Shown here piece by piece: positions 36,075 to 44,276 of a DNA stretch of 64,000 nt. This stretch comes from CANLBN01 sp034111645. GTDB lineage: Bacteria > Pseudomonadota > Gammaproteobacteria > Pseudomonadales > Cellvibrionaceae. The position numbers were made by a program, and so were the translations under genes. The notes below the pieces were generated by a model. That model was not told the origin of the DNA. It saw nothing but the letters and a program-made list of their open reading frames with translations, and did no database searches. Numbering within the stretch: the first letter of the stretch is position 1; every line of letters begins with the position of its first letter. The stretch lies in NCBI GenBank assembly GCA_034111645.1, contig JAWUWW010000011.1, positions 1 through 64,000 on the forward strand, in the 5' to 3' direction.

Positions 36075-37583
36075 TTAGACTTTTATTTTTCTAACTTTTA
36101 TTTCACTGTAAGCGCTGTAGACAATCGATAAAACAACAATCGCAACTAACGTGATATTGAGAGGGCCAGCAAAGAAATAACTGAATACTCCTCCATCGCT
36201 TACACTTCCTATTAGCTGCCCTTGAAGAAAGTTAGTTTCTGCGATAGGCCCTAGAATAATGCCTAACACCACAGGTGAAGGACTAAAGCCTATTTTAGAG
36301 GCGAAAAACATAGTCACACCAAGAGTCATCATCACCATCACATCCGAAAAATTATTTTGCACACTGTAAGTACCAAACACTGCAAGCACGGTAATCGCTG
36401 CCGCCATATAAAACTCGGGAATATCCATTACAAAACGACTATAGCGACTATAGCGACTAATCATGATGCCAAAAACACACATCAACAATTGCCCAACTAA
36501 TAAAGAATCGATAAATGTCCATACAATTGGAGCATGATCAGTAAACAGAGAAGGGCCTGGAAATAAACCGTGGATCAATAATCCCCCGAGTAATACCGCA
36601 GCAGTGGGGGAGCCTGGAACACTTAGTGTTAATAACGGCACTAAAGAAGGCCCTACCGTCGCATTATTTGCAGACTCTGCAGCAATAACCCCAGCGGGCT
36701 CACCCTTACCAAATTTTTCTTTGTTAGCACTCATTTTTCGAGTCTGATCATAGGCAACTAAGCCCGCTATCTGGCCACCAGCGCCCGGAATTAAGCCAAC
36801 AAATATGCCGACGATGCTACCAATAGTTAATGCTTTCCAACGTTGCAGTGTTTCTATTACAGAGGTCAAAATACTTTGCGACTCCATCGCAAATTTTGTA
36901 ACTCCTTCAGGTCCTTTGTTCGGTGTTATCATTGATAACACCTGAGGAATAGCAAACAAACCAACCAGAGCCGCGATAATATTAATACCACCCGCAACAT
37001 GTTCTGTGTAATAAAAACGTTCGACACCCAAAACAGGATCGTATCCAATAGTTGAAATCCATAAACCTACAAAGCCCGATAATAATCCTTTTATAACAGA
37101 ACCCGATCCTAGAGAACCAATAATAGTAACGCCCAATATGGCTACCCAAAATAAATGCGAGGGACCAAAATCTAACGCCCACTGAGAAAGCGTTGGCGTA
37201 AAAAATATTAAAACCAATACACCAAGCACACCACCAATAAAGGATGAAATAAAACAATAGTGCAGCGCTGCAGTGGCTCTTCCTTGTTTAGCTAGCGGAT
37301 GCCCATCCAATGTTGTCGCAATATTTGCTGGGGCGCCGGGGATACTCAATAAAATTGCACTAACTGCACCACCTGCAACTGTTGAGGTATAGGCCGCACC
37401 CAATAAAATCAAACCGCTGGCTGGCTCCATATGAAAAGTAAAAGGAATTAGCAGAGCAACAGCCATTGTTGGACTAAGGCCGGGAGTTGCGCCGAGAATC
37501 AAGCCCCCTATAGTACCAAGAACTAGAATAGTGAAATTCCACGCAGTAAAGACTTCGAGCATGTATGTTATGAAGTCTGGCAT
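36075..37583 (-). CDS. Tripartite tricarboxylate transporter large membrane subunit (TctA)
   Basis: A 502-residue permease with about twelve membrane segments. Canonical motifs are GLILGATPGLSPTMAVALLIPFTF near the start (here PGLSPTMAV), SILLSIPGAPANIATTLDGHPLA and the second-half repeat GLIPGAGGQIAG with LTLSVPGSPTAAVLLGG. It moves a carboxylate with protons or sodium, working with TctB and TctC. It is the first transporter gene in the unit, ahead of tctB-tctC-ALDH-ligase. A 9-base repeat at 36436-36453 encodes SRYSRYSR in a loop. Confidence 0.95.
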   Translation of the reverse strand: MPDFITYMLEVFTAWNFTILVLGTIGGLILGATPGLSPTMAVALLIPFTFHMEPASGLILLGAAYTSTVAGGAVSAILLSIPGAPANIATTLDGHPLAKQGRATAALHYCFISSFIGGVLGVLVLIFFTPTLSQWALDFGPSHLFWVAILGVTIIGSLGSGSVIKGLLSGFVGLWISTIGYDPVLGVERFYYTEHVAGGINIIAALVGLFAIPQVLSMITPNKGPEGVTKFAMESQSILTSVIETLQRWKALTIGSIVGIFVGLIPGAGGQIAGLVAYDQTRKMSANKEKFGKGEPAGVIAAESANNATVGPSLVPLLTLSVPGSPTAAVLLGGLLIHGLFPGPSLFTDHAPIVWTFIDSLLVGQLLMCVFGIMISRYSRYSRFVMDIPEFYMAAAITVLAVFGTYSVQNNFSDVMVMMTLGVTMFFASKIGFSPSPVVLGIILGPIAETNFLQGQLIGSVSDGGVFSYFFAGPLNITLVAIVVLSIVYSAYSEIKVRKIKV

Positions 37584-37717
37584 TAGATACTATCCTTAAA
37601 GAATAAATTCGCGAGTGAGAAAACAAAGAAGAAGATTGTTACAGACCGAGAATTTTTTATTATTATTATAAGGCTAAAAGATTTATACCTAAAACTTATA
37701 GCGCGAAACTTTTTTTA

Positions 37718-37748
37718 GTCATATAGGTCATATAGGTCATATATATGA
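37718..37748. promoter_or_regulatory. Three direct repeats plus palindrome, candidate GntR operator
   Basis: GTCATATAG occurs at 37718-37726 and 37727-37735, then GTCATATAT at 37736-37744. The last copy forms the perfect 12-base palindrome TCATATATATGA (37737-37748). The array lies about 135 bases upstream of tctA and 110 bases past the stop of the GntR/UTRA regulator gene. It is a good candidate operator for that regulator. Confidence 0.5.
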
Positions 37749-37856
37749 GTTGATTAACTTGCACAAATCATCTTACAAGCATTTGTCAAGACAGTTAACA
37801 GATCACAATTTTGCTATTTATTGCTTGTGGGGTCGATTATTGGAGACGAATAACGA

Positions 37857-38594
37857 TTAACGAATTTCTGCTTTATAACTAAATTTGTCGGCTCGACCTA
37901 TAGTTTTACGGTATTCGATCATTTTATTTTTATGACTAAAGGTATGCCTTATCAGAACAATTACAGGGGATTTTTCTGGGATATTTAAAATTTGCGATGT
38001 TTGCCTATCGGCGATATCAGCGGTTAATGTCTCTTCCGAACGCACGACAGGAACACCATATTTTTCAACTACCATGGCGTACATAAGGTCGGGAATATGA
38101 ATATTTTGTTTTTCTACACCCGGCAATAATTCAGGACACCACCAACAGTGTTCAACTAGTATTGGCAATTCTTTAATATACCCACTGCGTTGAATGTAGA
38201 GTAATTGTGCATCGGTTTCGTAACCTAGTTGATGACAAACAGCCTTTGGTCCAGCCTTAATGGCACGCTCATTAACCTCTTTATGGATTCGCACACCCTT
38301 ACCTGTGGCATCACCGTATGAGAAGAAACGAAATAAGCTATTATTGAAGTCGATCGTCGATACATAGGTACCTTTACCTTGATGACGGTAAAGGCGCTTC
38401 TCATTTACTAGATTATCTAAGGCTTTTTTTACAGTGCCTTGGCTAACATTTAATAGACTAGATAATTGTGGCTCTGATGGAATAAGATCACCTGGCATTA
38501 ATCTTCCAGAATCAATTTCATCAATAATATGCTGCTCTACCTGTCGATACAAAGGAATACTATAGTTTTTTTTATTGTTCTTAGGGTTATTCAT
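37857..38594 (-). CDS. GntR family transcriptional regulator with UTRA domain
   Basis: A 245-residue regulator. The N-terminal winged helix (about 10-78) includes IPLYRQVEQHIIDEIDSGRLMPGDLIPSEPQLSSLL (start and first helices), VSQGTVKKALDNLVNEKRLYR and GKGTYVS. The UTRA effector domain (about 95-240) includes QLLYIQRSGYI and SPVIVLIRHTFSH. HutC-type regulators of this kind bind small acids or sugars and usually repress the adjacent catabolic operon. It lies directly upstream of tctA on the same strand, so it likely controls the transporter and enzyme genes through the repeats at 37718-37748. Confidence 0.92.
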   Translation of the reverse strand: MNNPKNNKKNYSIPLYRQVEQHIIDEIDSGRLMPGDLIPSEPQLSSLLNVSQGTVKKALDNLVNEKRLYRHQGKGTYVSTIDFNNSLFRFFSYGDATGKGVRIHKEVNERAIKAGPKAVCHQLGYETDAQLLYIQRSGYIKELPILVEHCWWCPELLPGVEKQNIHIPDLMYAMVVEKYGVPVVRSEETLTADIADRQTSQILNIPEKSPVIVLIRHTFSHKNKMIEYRKTIGRADKFSYKAEIR

Positions 38595-39453
38595 AAAGTG
38601 TCAACTCTTATCGAATCGATTTTGTTAAGTGACACTATAAAGTCGCGCTACAATTAACATCATTGACCGATTATCTATATTTATTCTTATCAAGTTCTAA
38701 AGCACCTTGGCTTCTAATCGACTCAAGCTCTATCGTTTAAGTCGTTGAAAATAAGACATGATTAGCATCTTCAAGCTCTAAATTTATGCGCATGTTGTAA
38801 AGGTAGCAACTCCGTTTCAAATCTCTACGCCTACTCTTTTAAAAAATGCTTGCGCTATCTCAAAGGAAATACCGACAAGGTTCCAGCACTTTCACCTAAA
38901 TGGGGGAAGCTTTCAGTTTTTAATTGGAGTGCCTGCGCACTAAGGCCGCTAGAAAATAAAATATATAAAAACCAACAAAAACCTAGCGTAAAACGCATCC
39001 CTAATTCCAATGCTATTTAATCCGAATAAAGGCCAATATTATAGTAAAGGTCTACTGACCACCATTAAATCCTTTAATTCTTATGCTTTAAAACATACCA
39101 GCTTAATCACTTGCTCATCAAGCGACCATTTCTAGTTATATAGCTATACATATTAAGGCGAATCTGTTGCTGAAAATTGATGATTTTATCGCTTTAAATT
39201 CTTCCCGAACAATATGATTTGCAATATCAAGCAAGTCAAAACACTAAAGTTGGCATAAGAACGTCGCTTTATAATGCCGCTGAGTTAGGATCATCAGAAC
39301 CTAAAAACTTAAATAGTATTAAATTTCAGCATCTCTCGCTTTTGTCCCACTTCGATATCAAGCTCGATTTCAAACTCAATTTAAAACATCAAAGGCGACA
39401 ACTTTAAAATTACCCTGTAAACTTTCGCACTTATTTTTATATTCAGGTCTATT
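38595..39453. other. Gene-poor stretch with a protein-gene remnant
   Basis: About 860 bases between the GntR gene and the glutaredoxin-like gene. It contains the decayed binding-protein remnant at 38795-38998. An open frame of 62 codons at 39219-39407 has no family features and no ribosome site, so I do not call it. Confidence 0.5.
38795..38998 (-). pseudogene. Remnant of a periplasmic amino-acid-type binding protein
   Basis: From an ATG at 38998 (minus) a good signal peptide is readable (MRFTLGFCWFLYILFSSG, ending LSAQA), then LQLKTESFPHLGESAGTLSV up to a stop at 38855. In the next frame FEIAQAFFKRVGVEI follows, which resembles the EIVKEAFKRAG-type helix of SBP_bac_3 receptors at the expected distance, before another stop. 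Nothing of the remaining 200 or so residues is visible. It is likely an old pseudogene; the family call is tentative. Confidence 0.45.
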
Positions 39454-39852
39454 ATGCGTTCACCATTTAAACTACTACTCAAAATTCTTATTAGGCTATT
39501 ACGCGAGGGTCTTGGGCGGGTCATCATACTCATCAGCAAACTTACGCTGCCTAAGCAAATAGAGCGCAGCAGTGATGCAAAAGCCGCATTACAAAATGAG
39601 ACCAGCGGCTTATCTTTGTATGAATTTTATGCATGCCCATTTTGTGTCAAAACACGTCGAGCTATCCATCGCCTAAATATTGATATTAGTATTCGCGATA
39701 TACGCAAACACCAAGCCTATTATCAAGAGCTAGAGGCGCAGGGCTCTACTCAAGTGCCTTGCCTTAAAATAGAAAAAGATAACGAGGTAAAGTGGCTATA
39801 CGAATCTAAAGATATCATTAACTACTTAAATGGTCGCTTTGACCTTAAGTAA
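39454..39852 (+). CDS. Glutaredoxin-like protein with N-terminal hydrophobic extension
   Basis: A 132-residue protein. After an amphipathic, basic extension (about 1-50) a thioredoxin-fold domain starts LSLYEFYACPFCVKTRRAI, with a CPFC active site (glutaredoxin CPxC type) and the cis-proline motif TQVPCLKI, ending in a GST-N-like helix ESKDIINYLNGRF. It probably reduces disulfides or glutathione adducts. Monocistronic, about 300 bases before rdgC. Confidence 0.87.
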   Translation: MRSPFKLLLKILIRLLREGLGRVIILISKLTLPKQIERSSDAKAALQNETSGLSLYEFYACPFCVKTRRAIHRLNIDISIRDIRKHQAYYQELEAQGSTQVPCLKIEKDNEVKWLYESKDIINYLNGRFDLK

Positions 39853-40157
39853 ATCTGCTTTTGTACTACGTAATCTAGTCGCTTATCGCTTACAGTTGTT
39901 ACAAAATATACTGACCGTATTGTTAGTATTCAGCTCTAACAAATTCAAAACTATGCCTGTTTGGATTATATATTCCGATATGAAATAGTGAGGAATGATT
40001 AATATACCTTTGCCAATTATCTTTAAAATAAAAAACTTTCGCTTCGCCCAACATCCTGCTAATTAATTCAACCAAGCCATTACTTTTAATAGTAATGGCA
40101 ATAAACAGAATTGTTGAGCGTTCACTATTTAACACTCGCTTTTTACAGAGACACAAT
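39853..40157. other. Spacer before rdgC, no supported gene
   Basis: 305 bases. A 77-codon minus-strand open frame (39923-40156) is present but ends exactly at the rdgC start, has no recognisable family and no ribosome site that I can see. I treat the stretch as the rdgC leader. Confidence 0.4.
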
Positions 40158-41195
40158 ATGTGGTTTAAAAACTTAAGAATTTACCGTTTCACGCAAGATT
40201 TTATAATACATAAAGACACACTCAACACAGGCATGAACACTCATCTATTTAAGCCCTGCACAAGTCAAGAGGCTTCTCGGTTAGGTTGGGTATCGCCACT
40301 AACGCCGAAACAAGCGCCTATTGATGCATCGATGACTAATAACGCAGATATAGATCTAGTATATGAGCACAACGGGTATTGGTTAATTACGGCAAAAAAA
40401 CAAGATAAAGTATTGCCAGCAAGTGTCATTAACGAAGCTATAGAAGAAAAAGTCATCGCTATTAGTGAGGCAGAAGGTAGGCCCGTTAGACGTAAAGAGC
40501 GCCAAGATTTAAAAGACGATGTATTGATGGAATTACTGCCAAAGGCTTTTACACGATCTAGCTTTCAAACTGCTTATATTGACTCAAAACAGGGTTATAT
40601 TGTCATCAATGCGGCATCGGCAAATAAAGCAGAAGAGCTTTTAACGCTGCTGCGTGAATCTCTTGGCAGCCTACCAGTAATACCGCTTGTCAGTAAGCAA
40701 TTACCTTTTCAAATGATGACTCAATGGGTTGCGGACGCCTCTGGCCAAAGCAGCAGTCATGAGCACTTTACTCTTGGTGATGAATGCGAGCTATCTGACC
40801 CTAAAGAGACAGGTAGTGTTATTCGTTGCAAACACCAAGACCTTGCATCCAATGAAATAAAAAGCCACTTACAAGCAGGTATGATTGTTAGTAAACTTGG
40901 CCTTAATTGGCTCAACGGAATAGAATTTGTATTAGATGACCAACTAGCCATTAAACGTTTGCGTTTTGCTGATAACATACAAGAAAAAGCCGATAGTTTA
41001 GAAGCACAAAATAATGATGAACAGTTTGCTATTGAATTTTCTATTATGACATTAGAGCTATCAAGCTTTATCCAACATCTAATAAATGTATTAGGTGGCA
41101 TTAGTACTGAACTGCAATCGGTTGAAGAAATTATTATGCGAGTAGATAATGCAGATAATGATAAAAGCAATGTAGACGAAGTTAGCTTTACATAA
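40158..41195 (+). CDS. rdgC: Recombination-associated protein RdgC
   Basis: A 345-residue DNA-binding ring protein that can oppose RecA. The start is the ATG at 40158 because MWFKNLRIYRFTQDF is the conserved RdgC N-terminus; an in-frame ATG 63 bases upstream only adds unrelated residues. SRLGWVSPL, FTRSSFQTAYID and GDECELSDPKETGSVIRCKHQDL are typical. The C-terminal end is acidic. It stands alone. Confidence 0.95.
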   Translation: MWFKNLRIYRFTQDFIIHKDTLNTGMNTHLFKPCTSQEASRLGWVSPLTPKQAPIDASMTNNADIDLVYEHNGYWLITAKKQDKVLPASVINEAIEEKVIAISEAEGRPVRRKERQDLKDDVLMELLPKAFTRSSFQTAYIDSKQGYIVINAASANKAEELLTLLRESLGSLPVIPLVSKQLPFQMMTQWVADASGQSSSHEHFTLGDECELSDPKETGSVIRCKHQDLASNEIKSHLQAGMIVSKLGLNWLNGIEFVLDDQLAIKRLRFADNIQEKADSLEAQNNDEQFAIEFSIMTLELSSFIQHLINVLGGISTELQSVEEIIMRVDNADNDKSNVDEVSFT

Positions 41196-41308
41196 CTTAA
41201 AAATAATTACTTAATTATTATAAAAAAATTATTAGCGAAAACTTCATCTTTACAATTTCTAACGCTATAGTGTTATCGATATAAATTCACACAGCATGAC
41301 TTAAGATT

Positions 41309-42556
41309 ATGAGCACTAAAAACAGCACCATTAACTGTCCAAATTGTAATACAGAAATAGACGTAAATGCTATTTTATATCATCAAGTTGACGAGCAATT
41401 AAAAAAACAATATGCAGATACCTTAGAGCAAGAAAAAAAGAGTTATCAACATCAACTAAGCACGCTAGAGCAAGAACGCGAAGCCTTATCTGTTGAAAAA
41501 GAAAAACAACAAGACATTATTAAACATCAAGTCAACTCAGAACTTAAAGCACGTGAAGCTGTACTTAAGAAGCAATTAAAACAAGAGTCCGAAGCTGAAC
41601 AATTGGATGCTATTGCTTTATTGCGTGAAGAACTTGCTGAAAAATCTAATAAAATAAAAGAACTAAACAAAGCAACGATCACTATAGAAAAACTTACGCG
41701 CGAGAAAGATGAGCTAGAAGTTTCAATAAAAGCCGCCTCCGAAAAAGAATTGAGCATTAAAATAAATCAAGAAAAAGAAAGAATTCACAAAGAAGAATTT
41801 GAAAAAAATGAATTGAAATTTAAAGAACTGCAAAAACAATTAGAAGATCAAAAAACTCTCACCGAAGAAATGCGACGAAAACAAGAACAGGGCTCAATGC
41901 AAATTCAAGGCGAGGTTCAAGAGCTTGCAATAGAAGAGTGGCTTACAGAGAAGTTTCCTCTTGATACTATTAAAGAAATAAAAAAAGGCGAACGCGGCGC
42001 CGATTGTTTGCAAATAGTCAATACACGCTTGCATCAAAACTGCGGCACTATATATTATGAAAGTAAACGCACTAAAAACTTTCAAGCTAACTGGATAGAA
42101 AAGTTCAAAGCCGATATTCGCGAAAGAAATGCGAACATTGGCGTGCTTGTTACCGACGCCCTACCTGCCGACATGAGCCGACTTGGTTTAAAAGATGGCA
42201 TTTGGATATGTACTTTTAGCGAGTTTAAAGGTCTTTGTAGCGTCCTCCGTGAATCTATCATTCAAATAAATACCGCCATTGCTACGTCAGAAAACAAAGG
42301 CGATAAAATGGGTATGCTTTATGACTTTTTAACTAGCAATGAATTTAAGTTACAAATAGAAGCAATAGTTGAGGGCTTTACTCAAATGCGCAGTGACCTT
42401 GAATCAGAACAGCGAGCAATGCGCGGTATTTGGAAAAAACGTGAGAAGCAAATAGACAAGGTTTTGCTAAACACTAGTGATATGTATGGCTCAATTAAAG
42501 GTATTGCAGGCAATGCTGTTCAACGCATTAACTTGTTAGAATTACCCGAAGAGTAA
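41309..42556 (+). CDS. DUF2130 domain coiled-coil protein
   Basis: A 415-residue protein. A zinc-ribbon-like CPNC pair near the N-terminus (INCPNCNTEIDV) precedes a long charged coiled coil (about 28-195, mostly Glu, Lys and Gln). The DUF2130 domain covers about 210-410, with GERGADCLQIV, CGTIYYESKRTKNFQANWIEKFKADI and ANIGVLVTDALP. The DUF2130 core, with conserved acidic and lysine residues (ESKRTK), resembles restriction-endonuclease-like folds, so nuclease activity is possible but not shown. The function is unknown. Confidence 0.88.
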   Translation: MSTKNSTINCPNCNTEIDVNAILYHQVDEQLKKQYADTLEQEKKSYQHQLSTLEQEREALSVEKEKQQDIIKHQVNSELKAREAVLKKQLKQESEAEQLDAIALLREELAEKSNKIKELNKATITIEKLTREKDELEVSIKAASEKELSIKINQEKERIHKEEFEKNELKFKELQKQLEDQKTLTEEMRRKQEQGSMQIQGEVQELAIEEWLTEKFPLDTIKEIKKGERGADCLQIVNTRLHQNCGTIYYESKRTKNFQANWIEKFKADIRERNANIGVLVTDALPADMSRLGLKDGIWICTFSEFKGLCSVLRESIIQINTAIATSENKGDKMGMLYDFLTSNEFKLQIEAIVEGFTQMRSDLESEQRAMRGIWKKREKQIDKVLLNTSDMYGSIKGIAGNAVQRINLLELPEE

Positions 42557-42689
42557 TCTTCATTAACGATGCTATTTTTTAACACCTAGCTTTTTTTCGT
42601 AGACTTTTAATAAACTATAAACAGGCGTTTTAACGCTTATAAAATCTGTTTAAATTTTAACTCATCAATACTTAGACTGTGGTTACATT

Positions 42690-43277
42690 ATGACAAAATC
42701 TCTACAAGATCAATTAATGGGTGCAGGGCTTATTGATAGCAAAAAAGCCAAAAAAATTACCCAAGAAAATCGCAAACAAAAAAAGGTGCAGAAAAAATCT
42801 AGAGACGATTCTCTAAGTGAAGCTCAACTAGCCGCTAGGCAAGCTCAACAAGATAAGATAAGGCGCGATCAACAACTTAATCAGCACTTAAACTCAGAAG
42901 CCCAAAAAAAATCAGTTGCAGCACAAGTTATACAGTTGATTAAGCACTACAAACTTGAACGTAAAAAGGGCGACGTTAGTTATAACTTTAACGATCGCTC
43001 AGTGATCAAAAAACTACTTGTTACCGATGAGATGCCAGAGGAAATCTCTCGCGGCCGTTTGTGTATCGCGCGTTTAGGTGAAGCTTATGAATTAATACCA
43101 AGGCCTATTGCCGATAAAATACGTGAGCGCGATCAAGACTCTATTGTTGTATACAATGAAAAGCCAACGTTATCCTCAACAAATAAACCAACTGATTTAA
43201 ACAGTGATGGGAAGACTCCCGAATCTGATGATGATTACTATGCTCAGTTTGAAATACCCGACGACCTAACTTGGTAA
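42690..43277 (+). CDS. DUF2058 family protein (YaiL-like)
   Basis: A 195-residue protein. It begins MTKSLQDQLMGAGLIDSKKAKK and is very rich in Lys, Gln and Arg to about residue 75. A conserved C-terminal region follows with YNFNDRSVIKKLLVTDEMPEEISRGRLCIARLG and YELIPRPIADKIRERD. DUF2058 members are suspected nucleic-acid-associated proteins. It lies 130 bases downstream of the DUF2130 gene and 41 bases upstream of rlmA. Confidence 0.9.
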   Translation: MTKSLQDQLMGAGLIDSKKAKKITQENRKQKKVQKKSRDDSLSEAQLAARQAQQDKIRRDQQLNQHLNSEAQKKSVAAQVIQLIKHYKLERKKGDVSYNFNDRSVIKKLLVTDEMPEEISRGRLCIARLGEAYELIPRPIADKIRERDQDSIVVYNEKPTLSSTNKPTDLNSDGKTPESDDDYYAQFEIPDDLTW

Positions 43278-43318
43278 CTACTTTTTGAAGACAACGATCT
43301 ATATGAACACATCAGCTT

Positions 43319-44200
43319 ATGTATAGCTGTCCTGTTTGCAAGCAAGCGCTTAATATAAAAGTTTCTGACTTAGCGTCAGAAAATAGTTTGGGCTGCGAAC
43401 AAGGGCATAATTTTGATCGTCATAAAAAAGGCTATATCAATTTATTACTCGCGCAAAATAAAAAATCAAAGCAACCCGGTGACGATAGTAAAATGGTTGC
43501 AGGCAGACGAGCATTTTTAAATGCGGGATATTATCAAGCATTTGCTGACAAAATTGCTGACCTCATCATTGCATTTGATCCTAAAACTATTCTCGATGCA
43601 GGTTGTGGTGAGGGTTTTTATCTCAACAATATTATTACCAAAGCAAATCCTAAGGCGCTCGACTTTACTCTTCAGAACGATTCTTGTCTTAATATTAATA
43701 CTGACGTTATTGGCTTTGGCTTTGATATCAGCAAACCGGCTATTGCAGCTGCGGCCAGCAAATATAAAAACATTGAATGGGCGGTCGCCTCTAGCGCAAG
43801 AGCACCTTATCAATCAGCTGTATTCGATTGTATTTTAAGTGTTTTTTCACGCGTAGAGTCAGATGAGTTTGCTCGACTATTAAAAGTGGGCGGGATCGTT
43901 GTCTATGCCGGCCCAGGGCCCGATCACTTATTAGCCCTAAGAGAACTTATTTATCCCGAAGTTAATGCTTATCAAGCGCAAAAACATGCTGATTACTTTA
44001 GCGATAACTTCACATTACTAGAGCAAGTCTCGCTGAAAATACCTTTATCAATTAACTCTAACGAGCAAATTATGAATCTATTAAGTATGACTCCTCACGG
44101 CCAACGTATCAATATTGATGCTGAAAAACGTCTCAACGTAACGCAAACACTTAATGATCAAGCTGACTTTTTAATCTATGTATACCAAAAGCTAAGTTGA
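43319..44200 (+). CDS. rlmA: 23S rRNA (guanine-N1) methyltransferase RlmA family
   Basis: A 293-residue SAM-dependent enzyme. An N-terminal zinc-binding element (YSCPVCKQAL, then LGCEQGHNFD) grips the rRNA hairpin. The methyltransferase domain has LDAGCGEGFYLNNI and FGFDISKPAI, and a SPRVESDEF-like catalytic region appears as FSRVESDEFARLLKVGG. Gram-negative members methylate G745 of 23S rRNA. A 12-bp tandem repeat starts on the last base of its stop codon. Confidence 0.9.
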   Translation: MYSCPVCKQALNIKVSDLASENSLGCEQGHNFDRHKKGYINLLLAQNKKSKQPGDDSKMVAGRRAFLNAGYYQAFADKIADLIIAFDPKTILDAGCGEGFYLNNIITKANPKALDFTLQNDSCLNINTDVIGFGFDISKPAIAAAASKYKNIEWAVASSARAPYQSAVFDCILSVFSRVESDEFARLLKVGGIVVYAGPGPDHLLALRELIYPEVNAYQAQKHADYFSDNFTLLEQVSLKIPLSINSNEQIMNLLSMTPHGQRINIDAEKRLNVTQTLNDQADFLIYVYQKLS

Positions 44201-44235
44201 GCTGGAAGTTAAGATAAAAGTTAAGCTAGAAGTTA
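44200..44235. repeat. 12-bp tandem repeat, three units
   Basis: AGCTGGAAGTTA (44200-44211), AGATAAAAGTTA (44212-44223), AGCTAGAAGTTA (44224-44235). The first base is the last base of the rlmA stop codon. Third array of this kind in the window. Confidence 0.75.
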
Positions 44236-44276
44236 ATTATCCATTAATAAACAACATTACACGACACCATAAAAAA

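Noticed and set aside
36436..36460. 9-base repeat CGACTATAG in tctA
   Set aside because: It is in frame and encodes SRY triplets in a membrane-protein loop; a minor in-frame duplication rather than a regulatory array.
39219..39407. 62-codon plus-strand open frame upstream of the glutaredoxin-like gene
   Set aside because: Composition and lack of ribosome site or motifs do not support a gene.
39923..40156. 77-codon minus-strand open frame before rdgC
   Set aside because: No family features, no ribosome site, and it fills the rdgC leader exactly; most likely chance.
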